Assembly: GCA_037903355.1 (NCBI GenBank)
Contig: JBAJFE010000004.1
Location: forward strand, 62,001-126,000
Reading direction: 5' to 3'
DNA: 64,000 nt
Source of the DNA: Trichuris trichiura
Lineage: Eukaryota; Nematoda; Enoplea; Trichinellida; Trichuridae
Shown here: piece by piece, positions 9,245-21,194 of the stretch
How the letters are laid out: each line of letters starts with the position of its first letter
Position numbering within the stretch: position 1 is the stretch's first letter
Translations under genes and position numbers: made by a program
The notes under the pieces: generated by a model
Database searches by the model: none
What the model was told of the DNA's origin: nothing
The model's input: only the letters and a program-made list of their open reading frames with translations

Positions 9245-9531
9245 TCCATCGGGTCTAGTCCGAATTCGGCCCTTCGTCAGCTGAGGCGATAACTTCAAAA
9301 GAGGTCAAATGCGGATTAAGGAGCAATGGAGCAATACGTTTGCCGGCCATCTTCTCCTGCCCTAGCCTAAGCCTAAGCCTAAACATAAGCTTTATGGGTC
9401 AATAACCTCCCGCGTTCACTAATCACGCTGCGCTAATCACACTTCAGTACTTCAGTATGCAATATCGTCGCGCATTGTCGTTTGAAGTTATCCCCTCAGC
9501 CAACGAAGGGCCGAATTCGGACTAGATCCAA
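9245..9531. mobile_element. Short inverted-repeat element enclosing a telomere-like repeat
   Basis: Arms of about 48 bp (9245-9292 and 9482-9531) are reverse complements sharing GGGCCGAATTCGGACTAG and the motif CAGCTGACGAAGGG or a variant. The 190-bp centre contains the TTAGGC-type repeats. The arm includes CTGACGA but has no intact GAAA, so it may be a far-decayed member of the ribozyme family. Confidence 0.6.
9365..9382 (-). repeat. Interstitial telomere-like repeat (TTAGGC)3
   Basis: Three perfect GCCTAA units (TTAGGC on the minus strand), extended by a partial unit on the left. TTAGGC is the telomere repeat of nematodes. The short length fits an internal relic rather than a chromosome end. 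Confidence 0.75.
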
Positions 9532-9594
9532 CAAGAAGAAAATCAAAAGAACCTGTTACGAAGTAGAAGAAAAAAGGAAAACAAATAATATTAA

Positions 9595-9635
9595 TATAAA
9601 AAAGCCGGGAAAAGCCGTAGAAGGCCTTACAACCA

Positions 9636-9707
<72 letters not shown>
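9595..9707 (+). mobile_element. 3-prime fragment of subfamily B repeat with (AAT)n tail
   Basis: About 40 bp matching the last part of the subfamily B terminal repeat (GGGAAAAGCCGTAGAAGGCC, then CTTACAACCATG), directly followed by some 23-24 AAT units (9638-9707). The break is just after the ATG, a different point from the intact element. Confidence 0.75.
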
Positions 9708-9779
9708 GCTTGCCGTGTTTGGGATGATTAGCACTATTATAGATTGGCCAATTGTGGCTTGTATGACTAGCTGTCATGC

Positions 9780-10824
9780 ATCAAGTTACCCATCTAGTCA
9801 AGTAACAACGGGCTTTTGGTTAAGAATGACAATAAGGAGGGTATATGTGTTCAGACCTTATAAAAATAATGTGGTCACGTGATTTCGAAGACTTATCAGA
9901 ATAAGAACCCCTAGTTTTAGAAGCAAACGCACTAACGAAACCATGGTTACGGTTAGTATGCTTTAATAATGTTTTAATAGCTACGGTGCTCGTAGCATTA
10001 AGCTTTTATAGTAGAAGTCTTGCAAACATAGTTGGTAAGCCCATAGATTAATCTTTAGCAACCTTATATTAGCATTTTGCAGCTACCTTTCTTCTGCCAT
10101 GAATTCACTCTTTAGTACGTGGTTGAACACGCAATATAATTTGTGTTTTCGTACTTTCAGAGTTTAGGGAAGGGACCAATCAAGCGAGTTAACTTTTCAA
10201 GCAATCTTTTGATAAATGATAAAGGATAACTTACAGCGAGGTAGTTCTTCTTCAGCTAGAGTCTGCACAAGAAGTATGAAGTCTATAGAAAGATAAACAG
10301 GAACCTCGCATTAATATAATTTGCATAAATCGTCATTGCCTGAAGCATTGCCGTAACTTCGTCTTAATAAGAAGGGCGACACTGCTAAAGGCGCCAGGTG
10401 CGCTTACCGGAGGTTGCTAGCAGTTGATAAACCAGCAGCAGGGCTTCAACACTGATGACAGAACTGAAGCTGTCTCTTAAGTTCTGTTCGTTATAACTTC
10501 AACAAACGGGTTTACTCCTTAAAGAATTCGCGTTTTGATATCCTTTATTAATGCATTGCTACTAACCCATGTTTCATAAGATCTTAGAAAGGTAAAGAAG
10601 CACTCGTATTATGATTTTATTTTTATGCGTGACTCTGAATGGCGCTTGAGCCTTTTGAATATGCAGTTTAATTTTTTTTCACAATTGCGTTCGGATTTCG
10701 TCGAATTAAAAATATAACATGCGGTTGATATTCGTTGCTTTTTATTGATCAGCAAATCTGATGTACGTTAAAGTATTGTGGCAAGCATGGAAAAATGTTA
10801 GCAAGTCATTTTGTTTTTACGTAT
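9780..10824. other. Gene-poor AT-rich stretch
   Basis: I see no exon, RNA gene or repeat structure here. It is probably the 3-prime flank of the heat-shock-like gene that follows on the minus strand. Confidence 0.4.
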
Positions 10825-12155
10825 TCATTTATTTGTTTGTTTATCTGTTGGGGTGGGCGCTCCTTCGGTACCGCTGTTTGGTTGGGTTGAACTACCTGTT
10901 CCAGGAGGTTGCATGGTAACGTTTTGCTGTTGTTTTGACTCTTCCGGACGTTGGCCGGTAATGACAACGTTTTCCGGTCGAATGGGAACGTCAGGTTTTT
11001 GCGGGAGATACCACGAGGGCGCAACAGCGTTTTGCGTCACAACTCGTGCTGAAGCAACTTGATTTGCAAACGGTACAATACCTTCGAGCTGATCGGGACT
11101 GGAACTCTTCCTACCCATCCCACCCTCTTCGAAGTTTCTTTTCAAATTGTCAGCGTCACCTGGTGATTTCTTCGATTCAGCTGAGCTTTCTGCACCTTTG
11201 ACGTAATAGTCGATTACGTCTTTCACCTTCAGCATAAAATCTTGTAAAGGCAAACTATAGTTCTGAATGACAAACTCGTGTAACGTCTTAGAGAATGGGT
11301 GAGAGCTAGGCTCAGACTGGCGTGATCCAAAGTCAGAACCGGGAGTTGAAGCTCCACTTCCCATTGATTTATCTAAAGTTGGCATCTCTGTAGTCATGGA
11401 TGCAAGATTAGACGTTTTAGGCGCCTCTATCAGGATTGCCTTTAGGTCAGGCAGAAATGACGCTGTGACACAGTCAGGATGCACATTGAATGGAAGAGGT
11501 AGGTTGACGGATAACGTTTGTAGCGGTCTAGGTGGATTCAGCTTCGGATCTTCTTTCCGGGTTGCTTCGACATAAATTCTGAAAGTGGAAGGCGTATTAA
11601 TAAACCTGTGTTGAAGAGCGCATGTGCAGTAGTGGCTTCTAATAACATTCCATCTTTCTTGAAAACTGATGACCATTTATAAGATAAAAGCTTTTTAATT
11701 CCGTATGCTCTGGCACTTCTCATTTCGTCCCATCTTCAGCAGACAATTTCTGAATGTACCCTCTTAGGTTTTCATGGCACATTAATGTTAGTAAATTTTG
11801 ATGTTGTCCAATGAAGGTGATAAGAAATTCCGAAAGCCGCGGAATCGAAAACGTGTTTTGCCAGCGCTCATCAGTTTCCAAGAATAAAGAAATTGTGTAG
11901 TTAAGTTTATTAATGGACGCGTTCTATATTACAAAGTATTTAAGGATTGCAGCGGCGCTTAAACTTACTGTTGCTCCCATACGTGTACTTTTATTTCTGG
12001 CGCTTCTAAGTCTTCGACGTAAATGGCTAAACGATAGTTGCTCTTGTCTGATTCGTCCAGCACCCGAAACTTCAGCTGCGTGCAAAGACCCTGAGCGGGT
12101 GCATTTTTGGACATGCTTATTCTGAAGCTCAGAATGTTTTCACGCTTGCTAAATG
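10825..12155 (-). CDS. Small heat-shock-like protein with long C-terminal extension, 5-prime end uncertain
   Basis: Two minus-strand exons, 12155-11969 and 11578-10825, joined by GTAAGT...TTTCAG in matching phase. The first part reads as an alpha-crystallin domain: NYRLAIYVEDLEAPEIKVHV (strands 2-4), VEATRKED, then LPLPFNVHPDCVTASF and the terminal hallmark AILIEAPK. Such proteins form oligomers that hold unfolding clients. About 195 residues follow, rich in Ser, Pro, Gln and charged residues. This is unusual, since sHSP tails are normally 10-40 residues. The segment HEFVIQNYSLPLQDFMLKVKD in it may form a helix. The exon begins at a CATTGTCAG acceptor, so a further upstream exon is expected, but translation could also start at the internal ATG (MSKNAPAQG). 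A CS-domain co-chaperone is an alternative reading. Confidence 0.68.
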
Positions 12156-13326
12156 CTGACAATGGAAATGGAGCTTTAAAGTTGTGGTACTATTTAATTT
12201 AAAGTTTTCCTTTGGCTGAAGCCATGTTTTAATATACAAAATAGCTTTTTCTCCCGAAAATATGTGCGTATACAGTTTGTAGTCTTTTGTCTAAGTGTAT
12301 GATCATTGGTTAAACCGTTCCGTAATTCTAATGTTACTTCAAACACAGTAGTGGCAAGAATAATTGTAAGCAAGCCGAATGGACATTATAATATGGTGAA
12401 TTAATGAAATGTCAAATTGCAGATAAATTCTTAACGAAATCTGTAGAGCCTTAACTGTGATGTGCCTGCTCACATGATCTACTTGCATTTGTCACCCTTA
12501 TTTTATGATAGACGTTTGTATGAATTAATAGGATGTCAGAAAACAGCGGTGCGTTTCATCAGTGAAGTTAAATTCCTTGTCAGCTTGCTTACTTTTATTT
12601 AAATCACAGTCGGTTGATCAGAGCTAATAGTATTAATAGTAACATCGATGTTTCATTGTCGAATTTGACTGCGTCGTCGTTTAAGAGACGCATATTAGCT
12701 GGGAATATAGACTTTCTTGGAAATGTATCTCTGTAGCGTACGCAAAGTGTAGACAAATCGTCGGTGACGTGCTAGATTGCAGTGTACGCAAGTTGACATG
12801 ATTAAGTCGCTTGGAACGTTTACTGCGTAAAGTGCAATATTATTGTTTCGTTTCTTTATTCCTCAGTGTACGCATTGTAATTCGGAAAAGAAGAGCACTT
12901 TTAGATGCTTCAAAAATTTTGTACGCGTCAGTTTGTCAGACAAGATGAATCATTGTCCTTAAAAATGTATGAAGGTTGTCACAGGTTTACCAAATTAAAA
13001 GTTAACTAGTAAGTCAATTGTACATAAGCAATGATATTTCGGAGATGCCTTAGGTAGCAGTGCGACTAATCGGGTGGCATTTCGGAATTCGTTAGAATGC
13101 ACTGTCGATCATTTTACCTGCAGGAGGGATAATAATGAAGCGCTTTATAACTGCAGACTCACTTCTGTGTCATCTTTTTCGGTTCCTTTTTTCAGTAATG
13201 AAATTTCTTCTTCCGAGGCTTCACTGTTCTGCAACAATTTATCAAATGCATTTTCTTAGGCTGTTTATTGTGGCAGTAATTACCCAAGTAATATCGTCTC
13301 TTTGTAACAACATTTGTAATAGGACA
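12156..13326. other. Intergenic, likely contains the missing first exon of the sHSP-like gene
   Basis: AT-rich, with no exon that I can define. Because the sHSP-like gene starts at a splice acceptor, its first exon and promoter should be here. Confidence 0.35.
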
Positions 13327-14670
13327 CTATCCTGAAATTGAATTAACGTTATGGAATTTCCCTGAGTTATTTTGTCTATGTACCCTTGGTTTAGAAAGCC
13401 TAACAAGTATCAGAAGTACTATGCATAATGCGACTCCTCCACATAACGTGTATGCAAACTTCATGGCTGCACCTTTATATGGGGATTTATCCATTGCCCT
13501 TACTTCGTCACTGCTCACTGAAACATAGTTATGAAACTTAATTTATTCGATCGCTCGATTTTAAGTGGTGGACAAGGTAAGGTGGTAAGTAATAACAATT
13601 ACACTGGATTTCGCAGTTGTTTCCGGAAAATCCTCTTTTGCACGTGCAACTATAGTAGGAGTTGTGATCAATGCATGTACCACCGTTTTTGCATTGATGA
13701 GTAATGCATCCACCAGCGTCTTTAAAAACGATCAGATTAATAACCAGAATAAATGCGGGCGAAACTAACAAATTTCACAGAAGACTCCATTGTACTGATC
13801 CTCGCATTCGCAACGCTTGGAATGAAAGAGTTCGGGTATCGGCCTTCCTCCTTCTGCGCAAGTTACTTTCTTCATGATTTCACTAATTGGATAATCGCCG
13901 TTTATGCCCAATCTGGGTACAGCAATTTGTGCACAGCATCGCTTATGGTCCGCGAGGCATGACCATTTCTCACCGCTTGGAGGGCGGTATCGAGTGAAAA
14001 CTTCACGACCGTTTTTATCAACAAACTGAGTCCACGGAGTCCACTGCGAATATTTGCAGGTAGTGCATTTGCAAGGACCAATCAAGTCTGATTCAGTGTA
14101 ATTTGGACACTTTATTCCATAAGGCATCTCTGGTTCCTGTTCTACGTGTTGTACATTTTGCAGAAAGCACGCGTTTTTATTTTTTATGAATTTACAAACT
14201 TGTTCTTCGTACGCGTAACAATCCTCGTATGGATAGTGTGAACATAAAAAACTTTCCGCTTCGACAAGGTTTGTTCTATTTAAAATCACTATGCTAGTGT
14301 TTTCAGGAAGCCAACTGTCAGTGTTAGGTCCTTCCGTCGTATTGAAATAATGTAGTTTTCCTTCCTGCAGGTATAAGTAACGATTGCTTTTTATTTTAAA
14401 AGCCTGCGCAATGCTTACCTTAAAATTACTGGAGCAGTACACTTCTAAGAATAGCTCCGAGTTTTCTGACTTTTGTCTTTGCATACTTTCGTGCTCTTGA
14501 ATCAAAGTAAAACACTTTTCGTCGATTCGGTATCCCAAGTAGTTCAATGCATCATTTTCAAATGGGCAAGATCTTGAAGCTTCCGTTTTCAAAAGCAGTT
14601 GGATAGTAATGGAGAGTATTAAAAAATGTTTCACGCTGAATCGCATGAAAGCGCCCATACAACTCATCAA
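13327..14670 (-). CDS. Secreted-type EGF-repeat single-pass membrane protein
   Basis: Three exons, 14670-13770, 13719-13603 and 13517-13327, with GTTAGT and GTAATT donors, introns of about 50 and 85 nt and consistent phases. They give about 402 residues. The N-terminus is a signal peptide (KHFLILSITIQLLL). The ectodomain has many Cys and N-glycosylation sites (NTT, NTS, NRT, NYT) and a CKYSQWTPWTQ stretch resembling the start of a thrombospondin type 1 repeat. Two Cys-rich EGF-like modules follow: CEDQYNGVFCE, and a complete CITHQCKNGGTCIDHNSYYS...CKRGFSGNNCE. A transmembrane helix (FAYTLCGGVALCIVLLILV) and a roughly 25-residue basic tail end the protein. This is a type I cell-surface protein, perhaps an adhesion or ligand molecule. 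I do not recognise a specific family. Confidence 0.85.
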
Positions 14671-15189
14671 TATTTTTCAAAACGCGAACAAATTTAATGC
14701 AAATTGCAAATTTTTATGAAAGGTTAAGCATATTTGATGCTCAAGTTTTGCTAAGTAGCACTGTAAACTACAGTTATTTAAAGATAAGGTTTACGCTGTA
14801 GGCAGCGATTTTTGGAAGCAAACTTTACAGCTTTGAATAATCATTACTAAAAGCGAATCGATTTTAGAATGATACTGCATAAGCGCTTTTTGCTAAGCTG
14901 CCAAGCATGTTGATTAGCTTACACATTGTACTTGAATAACAGCGGCAAGCACAAAACGACCTCGCAAGTGAAAAAATAAGACTGACATAAAATAGGATAA
15001 ATCGCTTTATGTAGCGTAAATTTAAAACATAATGATGAGTTTAAAGTCAGCGAAGTTTCAGGTACGGTAACACCTTGTGCCTTCCGCACGCTGAGCATTT
15101 CGTTCTTCCACTGCTTCAAGGCGGTGGATGTTTAACCTCAGCGCGTGCTTACTAGCCGCAACTTATAAGGTCATTGTACATCAATAAAG
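14671..15189. promoter_or_regulatory. Divergent intergenic region between two membrane-protein genes
   Basis: 519 bp separate the start codons of the minus-strand EGF protein and the plus-strand small membrane protein. It presumably holds both promoters. No TATA box or other defined motif stands out. Confidence 0.35.
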
Positions 15190-15555
15190 ATGCAATGCTT
15201 TGGCGTTAGTGACATGGTGTTTTTAAAATTTTATTCCTGGCTACTTTTTCATTTAATTTTGAGAACTGTGTCTTCTATCGATGATATAGAGCCTGAAGGC
15301 CTAACGTATACGAGTAATGCCAGCGAGAGCGTTCTTCTGTGGCCTTCTGAACCTGATGAAGATGTTGAAACGAAAAGAAAAAAGCTTTCAAAATACCTCT
15401 ACATAGGTGCTACCGCATTCTTTCTTTTAATACTCGTACTGTTTGTACGGTGGTTTATCAAGAGAAAGAGAAAGCTGGCACAAAAGAACAATAGCGAAAA
15501 TGCTACCAGTGAAGACCGTGAGGATGGGGTTGGCGGGAAGTTCGGTAGTCTGTAA
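15190..15555 (+). CDS. Small single-pass membrane protein, unknown family
   Basis: Single-exon ORF of 121 residues. The signal-like N-terminus is FLKFYSWLLFHLILR. A short acidic ectodomain has one Asn-linked site (NAS). The transmembrane helix is YLYIGATAFFLLILVLFV, followed by a very basic juxtamembrane RWFIKRKRKLAQKK-like run and a hydrophilic tail. An AATAAA signal lies at 15577-15582, only about 20 bp after the stop, which supports a real transcript. It is transcribed away from the EGF/TM gene. No homologue is recognised. It could be the last exon of a longer gene, but the signal peptide argues for completeness. Confidence 0.6.
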   Translation: MQCFGVSDMVFLKFYSWLLFHLILRTVSSIDDIEPEGLTYTSNASESVLLWPSEPDEDVETKRKKLSKYLYIGATAFFLLILVLFVRWFIKRKRKLAQKNNSENATSEDREDGVGGKFGSL

Positions 15556-15589
15556 ATATTTTCGTCTTTAACTGCCAATAAATGCTCTC

Positions 15590-16634
15590 CTATTAAGAGC
15601 GTGGAAATAGTTTATCATTTTCGTTTTAATTGCGTTTTAAAGTGTACGGCAATTGATAAACGCTTCTACGTGTCACTAAAGGTCGCTCGTTGCCAAAATG
15701 AAACGTTTGTTCTTGATTGAATAATATTAGTTTTCACAAAAAATCTTTTTTCGGTCGATTCCTCTGCTGCTCTTTGGCGCCTATTCGTATTAGACGTACG
15801 GGTATTTTTTGTCCTTAATGACTATGAGGATCTGTTAAACTAGATTCTAATTAAGAGCAATATTAAAGGGCAGAATATAGGCATTTATTTTCCCACAAAT
15901 AAGCCGTTGTGATCCTGTCGGTAACCACACTAAACGCCTGCCAGACATTCTGTTCTGACCTAAGCTAAGCCTCAGTCTACACGCGAAGTTTACATTTTCG
16001 CTTAGGATTAGATAAGAGAAGAACAGGCTAGCTGGCAAGCTTGCCATTAAGGGCAGAACAATGATTGCATGCTTATCAGAAATGTACTCACATTTTTCAG
16101 GAAATCGAGTGCATAACCGCAAGACATGGCAGTTGATTATCGATGGGTTATTTTTGAGAATTGATTGAATAATTTTAATTTCTGATAAATATTAATGAGA
16201 CCCTGTATATTCGATGCCTTTCTTTACATTATTTAACTTTGAATTCACTTTGCGGTAGATCTCTTTCCGAGAGATAGTTTAAACGTGTAAGCATTGCGTT
16301 ATAGCGATTTACTGAGGTTATGTATTTAATATTAAGAGCAGCGTTGCTGAAAACTCTGTTTAAGCTTTAATTGGGAAGATAGATGAGACAAGAACAATAA
16401 GTAAAATGTCGCTGATGACTTCAGTCATGGGTGTCAGGTCTTTTTATTGTTCATTCATAGGGAAGTGTTCGCTGTGCAGCCTATGTGTCTTCATATGCGT
16501 TTTGCAGAAAGCAGCTCTCTAAAGCATTTGTCATGTCAATGAACTTTTTACTACCTCGTCATTGCTTTTCTAAGTGTAAGAAAGGACCGCAGTTTTGAAA
16601 ATGTGCATTGTTAAGCATTTAAAAGTATTCGTCT
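15590..16634. other. Intergenic stretch
   Basis: AT-rich. No exon or repeat recognised. The open frame at 15847-16122 has no motif and is treated as chance. Confidence 0.4.
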
Positions 16635-19600
16635 TCAAGTTCGAAATCTTCTGGTTAATTCTTTAAGCGATCGAAGTTGACTACTCGTAATAATTCCCCA
16701 GTCGTTAGCGGGCCTTACAGGATTGCTTTCTGAAGTAGAAACTTTCCAGAAACCTGCCTTCCTTGGGATACAAGCTCTTTCATTTTGTTTGTAACCGCTA
16801 AGACCACTTTCCTCTTTGAAGCTGTTCCATTTACTGGCCAGCGTATTTTCCGCTTCCAGATTAAGGTTGTGTATAGAGCCTCGTTTAGCGTATGCGTCTG
16901 ACTTGTAATAGTAGTTATCAGGTGGTTTGCTGCTTTTCATGTCAACGCTTCTTGTACGATGACGGAATGGCACTAAGGCTCCATTACTATACTTTTGCTT
17001 TTCGTTTTCTTTAACCAGAAATGTACTGTTTGGTATGGATGAGTTAGTTCTCATTGTTGAATCGCTCGTCTTCGAAGCTAGCATGAAGGTATTCTTAGAT
17101 CCACAGAAATGTTTTCCCATTGATTCTTCTAACTTCGCTCTAACTGTCTTCTCCACTTGACCCACGTCTCCTGAAGTTCCGTTTTGGTACCCCTCTATAA
17201 GGAAAACAAAATGAGAATGGACTGCAGACCGAAAACCATTGTTTAAGCAAAGCATGCATATAACTCTTTAAATTTTTTACGTTCAGGAGAAAGTGTTAAT
17301 ATGAAAGCTTTTGGTCATGGACAACCTGATTATGTTGTTTCCTTTAGTCGTGGCTTACCTACCGCAGTTGTTCTTTAAATGACAAAAAACTATTACAGTT
17401 AAACCTCCTTAAGTTGACCACTCAACAGACTGGGGAAAACTGGTCAACATAGAAAGTGGTCAGCATAGGGAAACTGTGGGTATAAGTGGCTCGGCTAAAC
17501 AGATTACAGTTGAACCACCGCAAGTTGTCCACTCAACAGACCGGTCAACTTACAGAGAGCAAACTAGCATTGCGTCCATATACCACGTCACGGCTAAAGC
17601 GGTCAACTTCCCACTTACTGAAGTTGTCCTTGCGCTTATTAACGTGCGGACTTCAAAATTCGGTCGACTTAGGGAGGTGGTCGCCATATAGAGATGGTCA
17701 ACTTCGGAGGTTCAACTGTATTTATTAAACTTTAAAAATTCCCTTCACACCGCCTCCATTGCGAAAGGGTTAATTTGAAATTCTAGGAATCTGTAACAGT
17801 ATGCATTGCATTGTAGAAGCGTTTTACGCATTCCAGTGATGCGGATAACATCCTGTCAAGGTCAGATGCATGCAAAAAGAAGTGTGCTACGAACAGCTTA
17901 TTAACTCTGGCAGGAACTTTTAGTGGAAATACGACGAATGTAAGAAAATGGCAGATTTCAATTTTTAATTTTAAAATCCCTTTCCCCTGTAACACTGAAG
18001 CGCGAAACTACACAAAGAGGACAACCTTCGAGTTTTAACTGCATATACGGCGTTAGGGTTCTAGAAAAAACCTCCTTACACTTAAGAAAGAATAGTTTTA
18101 CGCCTGAAATATGTTTCGTACAAAAGCACAGCATATCTTTCAGTTTAAAAAGTTGGTTCCAAATTTCTGTTTTACTAATTTTGTATGTACTTTCCATGAA
18201 AACATTGATGTCCAATAATCGTCAGTGCAATGCATGAATTGTTGCAATATATCAAAAAGGGGTTTATAAAGTTTTCTTTATCATTATTTTGCTCTAGATT
18301 TATCCAGGAAGTTTTGTTGTTTAAGAATGAGCAGTCTCCTGACCTTAATAATAGTTGTTCGCGAGGAAAATGTAGTCCGATTTCACAGTAAACTGCTTAC
18401 CAACCTCTGTACTTACTGTCTGACAGCGACTGACCAAAAACGTGGTTTGTTGCGCAAATCACCTTCTTTTGATTGCCTTTGCTGGAGGCTGGCGAATCCT
18501 GGTGCTCGATGAACTCGTAAAGTTTGTTTCTATAAACGCTGATGGAAAGCTGCACGCCATCATCCAGCGGCAGTGAAATCTCCTTATTCATTGTAAGTTG
18601 TTCGTGAGAGTTGTAGAAAAGCCTTACGTACGGATGTTGGAGAGCTCTTTCAATACTGAGCCTGCTGTTGGGATTGAAGAGCAACAGATGCTTCATCAAG
18701 TCTAATGCAAAATACGGTGCATTCGGCACAAGCTGGTCCAGGCGAACCGGCGGCAAGCAGAGCATTTTTTCCAACACTGAACTGGCATACTTGGATTTTA
18801 TGCTATCTATGTCACTTTTTGATGGTCTTGGCACCGTTTTGATAATTCTCTCTATCTGGTTTATTGTTGACGTTCCCGTGAACAGTGGCTTCCCGCTATG
18901 CATTTCTCCAATAATACATCCTGAAATTAAGCGAATGAAGAAACGTTAATGAAGCATCTAATGAAGATAGCAAATGAAAATTTCAGGAACCTTCTGATGA
19001 ACAATTAGGCTTCGACAAAGAAAATTGGAATACTAAGGTGAAGTAAGCTTTGGGGAATAAAATGTTTCCTGCAGTGAATATGAGAAGTAACTGTGGAAAT
19101 TCAAGTTTTTCTTACCTAGTGACCACATATCAACACCTTTGGTATAGTGCTTTGCAGCAAGCAATATTTCAGGAGCTCGATACCATCTAGTTGCCACGTA
19201 CTCAGTTAACTCGGGATAGGATGTTGAGTCCAAACTATTTTCAAGGCCGCTATTAACCTGCGTAAGAGAGCGTGCCAGTCCAAAGTCAGCTAATTTGACT
19301 GTGCAGTTGACATCCAGAAGAACGTTGGAAGGCTTGAGGTCTCGGTGTATAACGTTTGCTGAGTGCAAATAAAGAACTGCGCAAAACAATTGATATGTGA
19401 TGAATTGAACATGAATAGGGCGCAGTATATCCTGTTTCTTTATCACATTATGCAGGTCAGTATCCATGTACTCAAATATGAGATAAATATCACGATCACC
19501 TACTGCCTTTATCACTTTCAATAACTTGATAATGTTCGGGTGCAGACGCAGTTCCTGTAGAAGCATGATTTCCCGATACGTCCTTTGAGCATCAGTCTGA

Positions 19601-19749
19601 TTCCGAAAGGCGTCAAATATCTTTTTTAAGGCAACAACTTTTCCTGATTTTCGATCAGTTGCTTTCCATACTATTCCATAAGCACCCTTACCGAGTCGTC
19701 TTCTTATGTAGTATTGGCTTTCGATGTGGTCGTCCACTTCCTCAGACAT
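16635..19749 (-). CDS. mapk-15: Mitogen-activated protein kinase 15 (ERK7/ERK8)
   Basis: Atypical MAP kinase linked to cilia and autophagy. Exons are 19749-19116, 18920-18417 and 17194-16635, with consensus splice sites and matching phases, giving about 565 residues (human 544). Visible kinase motifs are [11 protein letters not shown] (P-loop), [19 protein letters not shown] (the Lys plus the MAPK15-specific FDAF..TDAQRT), [11 protein letters not shown] (catalytic loop), DFGLARS and the TEY activation lip in [14 protein letters not shown], which the kinase autophosphorylates. GVDMWSLG joins across the first intron to [18 protein letters not shown], again typical of MAPK15. The C-terminal third (exon 3) is a basic, Ser-rich tail without domains, as in homologues. 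The ATG at 19749 begins [10 protein letters not shown]; no better upstream ATG was seen. Intron 2 (about 1.2 kb) contains a pogo-type MITE. Confidence 0.93.
17396..17718. mobile_element. pogo/Tigger-like MITE, tandem or nested, in MAPK15 intron 2
   Basis: Inverted ends start with CAGTT(A/G)AACC and finish with GGTTCAACTG, each next to TA, the target duplication of Tc1/mariner-superfamily elements. A second left end at 17507 (also after TA) repeats the first 30 bp, so two copies are overlapped or one has a duplicated head. There is no coding sequence. Confidence 0.75.
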
Positions 19750-20473
19750 ACCTCCTTTTGACTTGTACACGACGCCAATTCGTTCCGCTTCCCTTGAACC
19801 TTTCTTTGTGAAATTGCAAAATATGACCTAACTGAACGGAGGTGGAGGGCTGCACCTGTCACCACGTTGCCATCAATAATGGCGATCTTTAGTGAATTCC
19901 TCCTTTTGTTCATCCAGCGTTGATGTCATCTATTTCCATCTATAAGCAGTATGTTGTGACGCGGACTAGCCGATCTGCATTCGCTATAAAGATGCAACAC
20001 AGTGCGTTTATAGTTGTCATGGTGTTCAGAACCTTTGTTGTTCCAAGTTGAGGTGTAACGATCTGCGTACGTGGGAGGAATCAATGCGGTTCAAGTAGCT
20101 GCTGCGGGAAAGGCAATGAATGAGTTGCATTATTTTTATCGATCGCTTACCGGGCGGTGTTCCATTCAAGGTGTGATTGACCATCGCTGGCTAAAGCGTT
20201 TTAGGTTTCTTTGTTTTCCCAACGCTTTGCACGTCGGCATAGTTCTGTTTAAGTATAGTGTTTTGCTGTTCGTTGTTTAGTGAATGAACTAGAAAATTTG
20301 CATACTCTGTCTCAGAAAACAATATTTTTCAGCTTTAATGCGCAATTTCATTGCTTATCAGTTGCCTGTGCTCGTCTCAATCACGCAAGGTTATTTGTCA
20401 GCCAGACTGGACATTCAGTAAGAAAGTTTAACTGTTGTCTCAAATGTGCAATAGATTTTTGAGCTATGGAGAC
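19750..20473. other. Upstream region of MAPK15
   Basis: Promoter-side sequence for the minus-strand kinase. Nothing else recognised. Open frames at 20071-20280 and 20280-20462 have no motif. Confidence 0.4.
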
Positions 20474-20483
20474 GATTGATCAT

Positions 20484-20859
20484 CACTACTTTATACGGTA
20501 TGTTTTCTTGTCCGTTGGTGGGTTCTGAAATTAAACCGAATCAAATGCCCTACTAACAGATGGATGAGCAATTATTAAGGAAAAATACAGAACAAGTACT
20601 TAAACAGTTCGGAGCTTTCGGGACTAACCTTGTCCTAATAATTCATTACCACCATCGCTGGCGACGGGACAAGGTTAGTCCCGAAAGCTCCGAACTGTTT
20701 AAGTACTTGTTCTGTATTTTTCCTTAATAATTGGTCATCCATCCGTTGGTAGGGCATTTGCTTCGGTTTAATTTCAGAACCCATCAACGGGCAAGAAAAC
20801 ATACCGTATAAAGTAGTGATGAAAATCCATTGCCCCGTTAAGAAGCACCCCGTTTTCAA
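20484..20859 (+). mobile_element. ORF-less palindromic Penelope-derived unit (subfamily A) with 10-bp target duplication
   Basis: A 376-bp foldback of the subfamily A terminal repeat, flanked by GATTGATCAT at 20474-20483 and 20860-20869. The right arm ends with an ATG and codons matching the Penelope N-terminus (ending VFK), directly at the target duplication. The plus-strand ribozyme core reads CTGGCGA (20658-20664), a change at an essential A. The left arm lacks the CTGACGA half altogether, so both ribozymes are probably dead in this copy. Confidence 0.87.
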
Positions 20860-21194
20860 GATTGATCATTCTATGAAAGATTTAGTCTCTTGCTTTCATA
20901 CTACTCTGGTGGGTTTGTGGTAACCCCTTAATCTAAGAAACTTCTGGAAACGAGTTTCTTCAGCAGCTGAAAGCTCAATTTATATCTCAGATACAAGTTA
21001 TGCTTAAAACGTATGTCTTTTTCGTAAAAATCAACAACTCTCCGTAAGACAACAATGGTTGTAAGGTCAAAAGAAGCAACGGGATTTTACCACCCTTCCC
21101 TGGTGCAGATTGGTATGATGTCTACGTTCAGTCAGGAATATGGGGTCAGTTTTTCTAGTTGATCTTGAAGACTTGGTGCTTCTTAACGCTTCGA

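Noticed and set aside
9556..9777. Poly-Asn / poly-Leu open frames over the AAT repeat
   Set aside because: The frames are a by-product of the (AAT)n microsatellite that follows the Penelope fragment; they have no start context or conservation.
17476..17728. Two overlapping plus-strand ORFs in MAPK15 intron 2
   Set aside because: They lie entirely within the pogo-like MITE and have no transposase motif.
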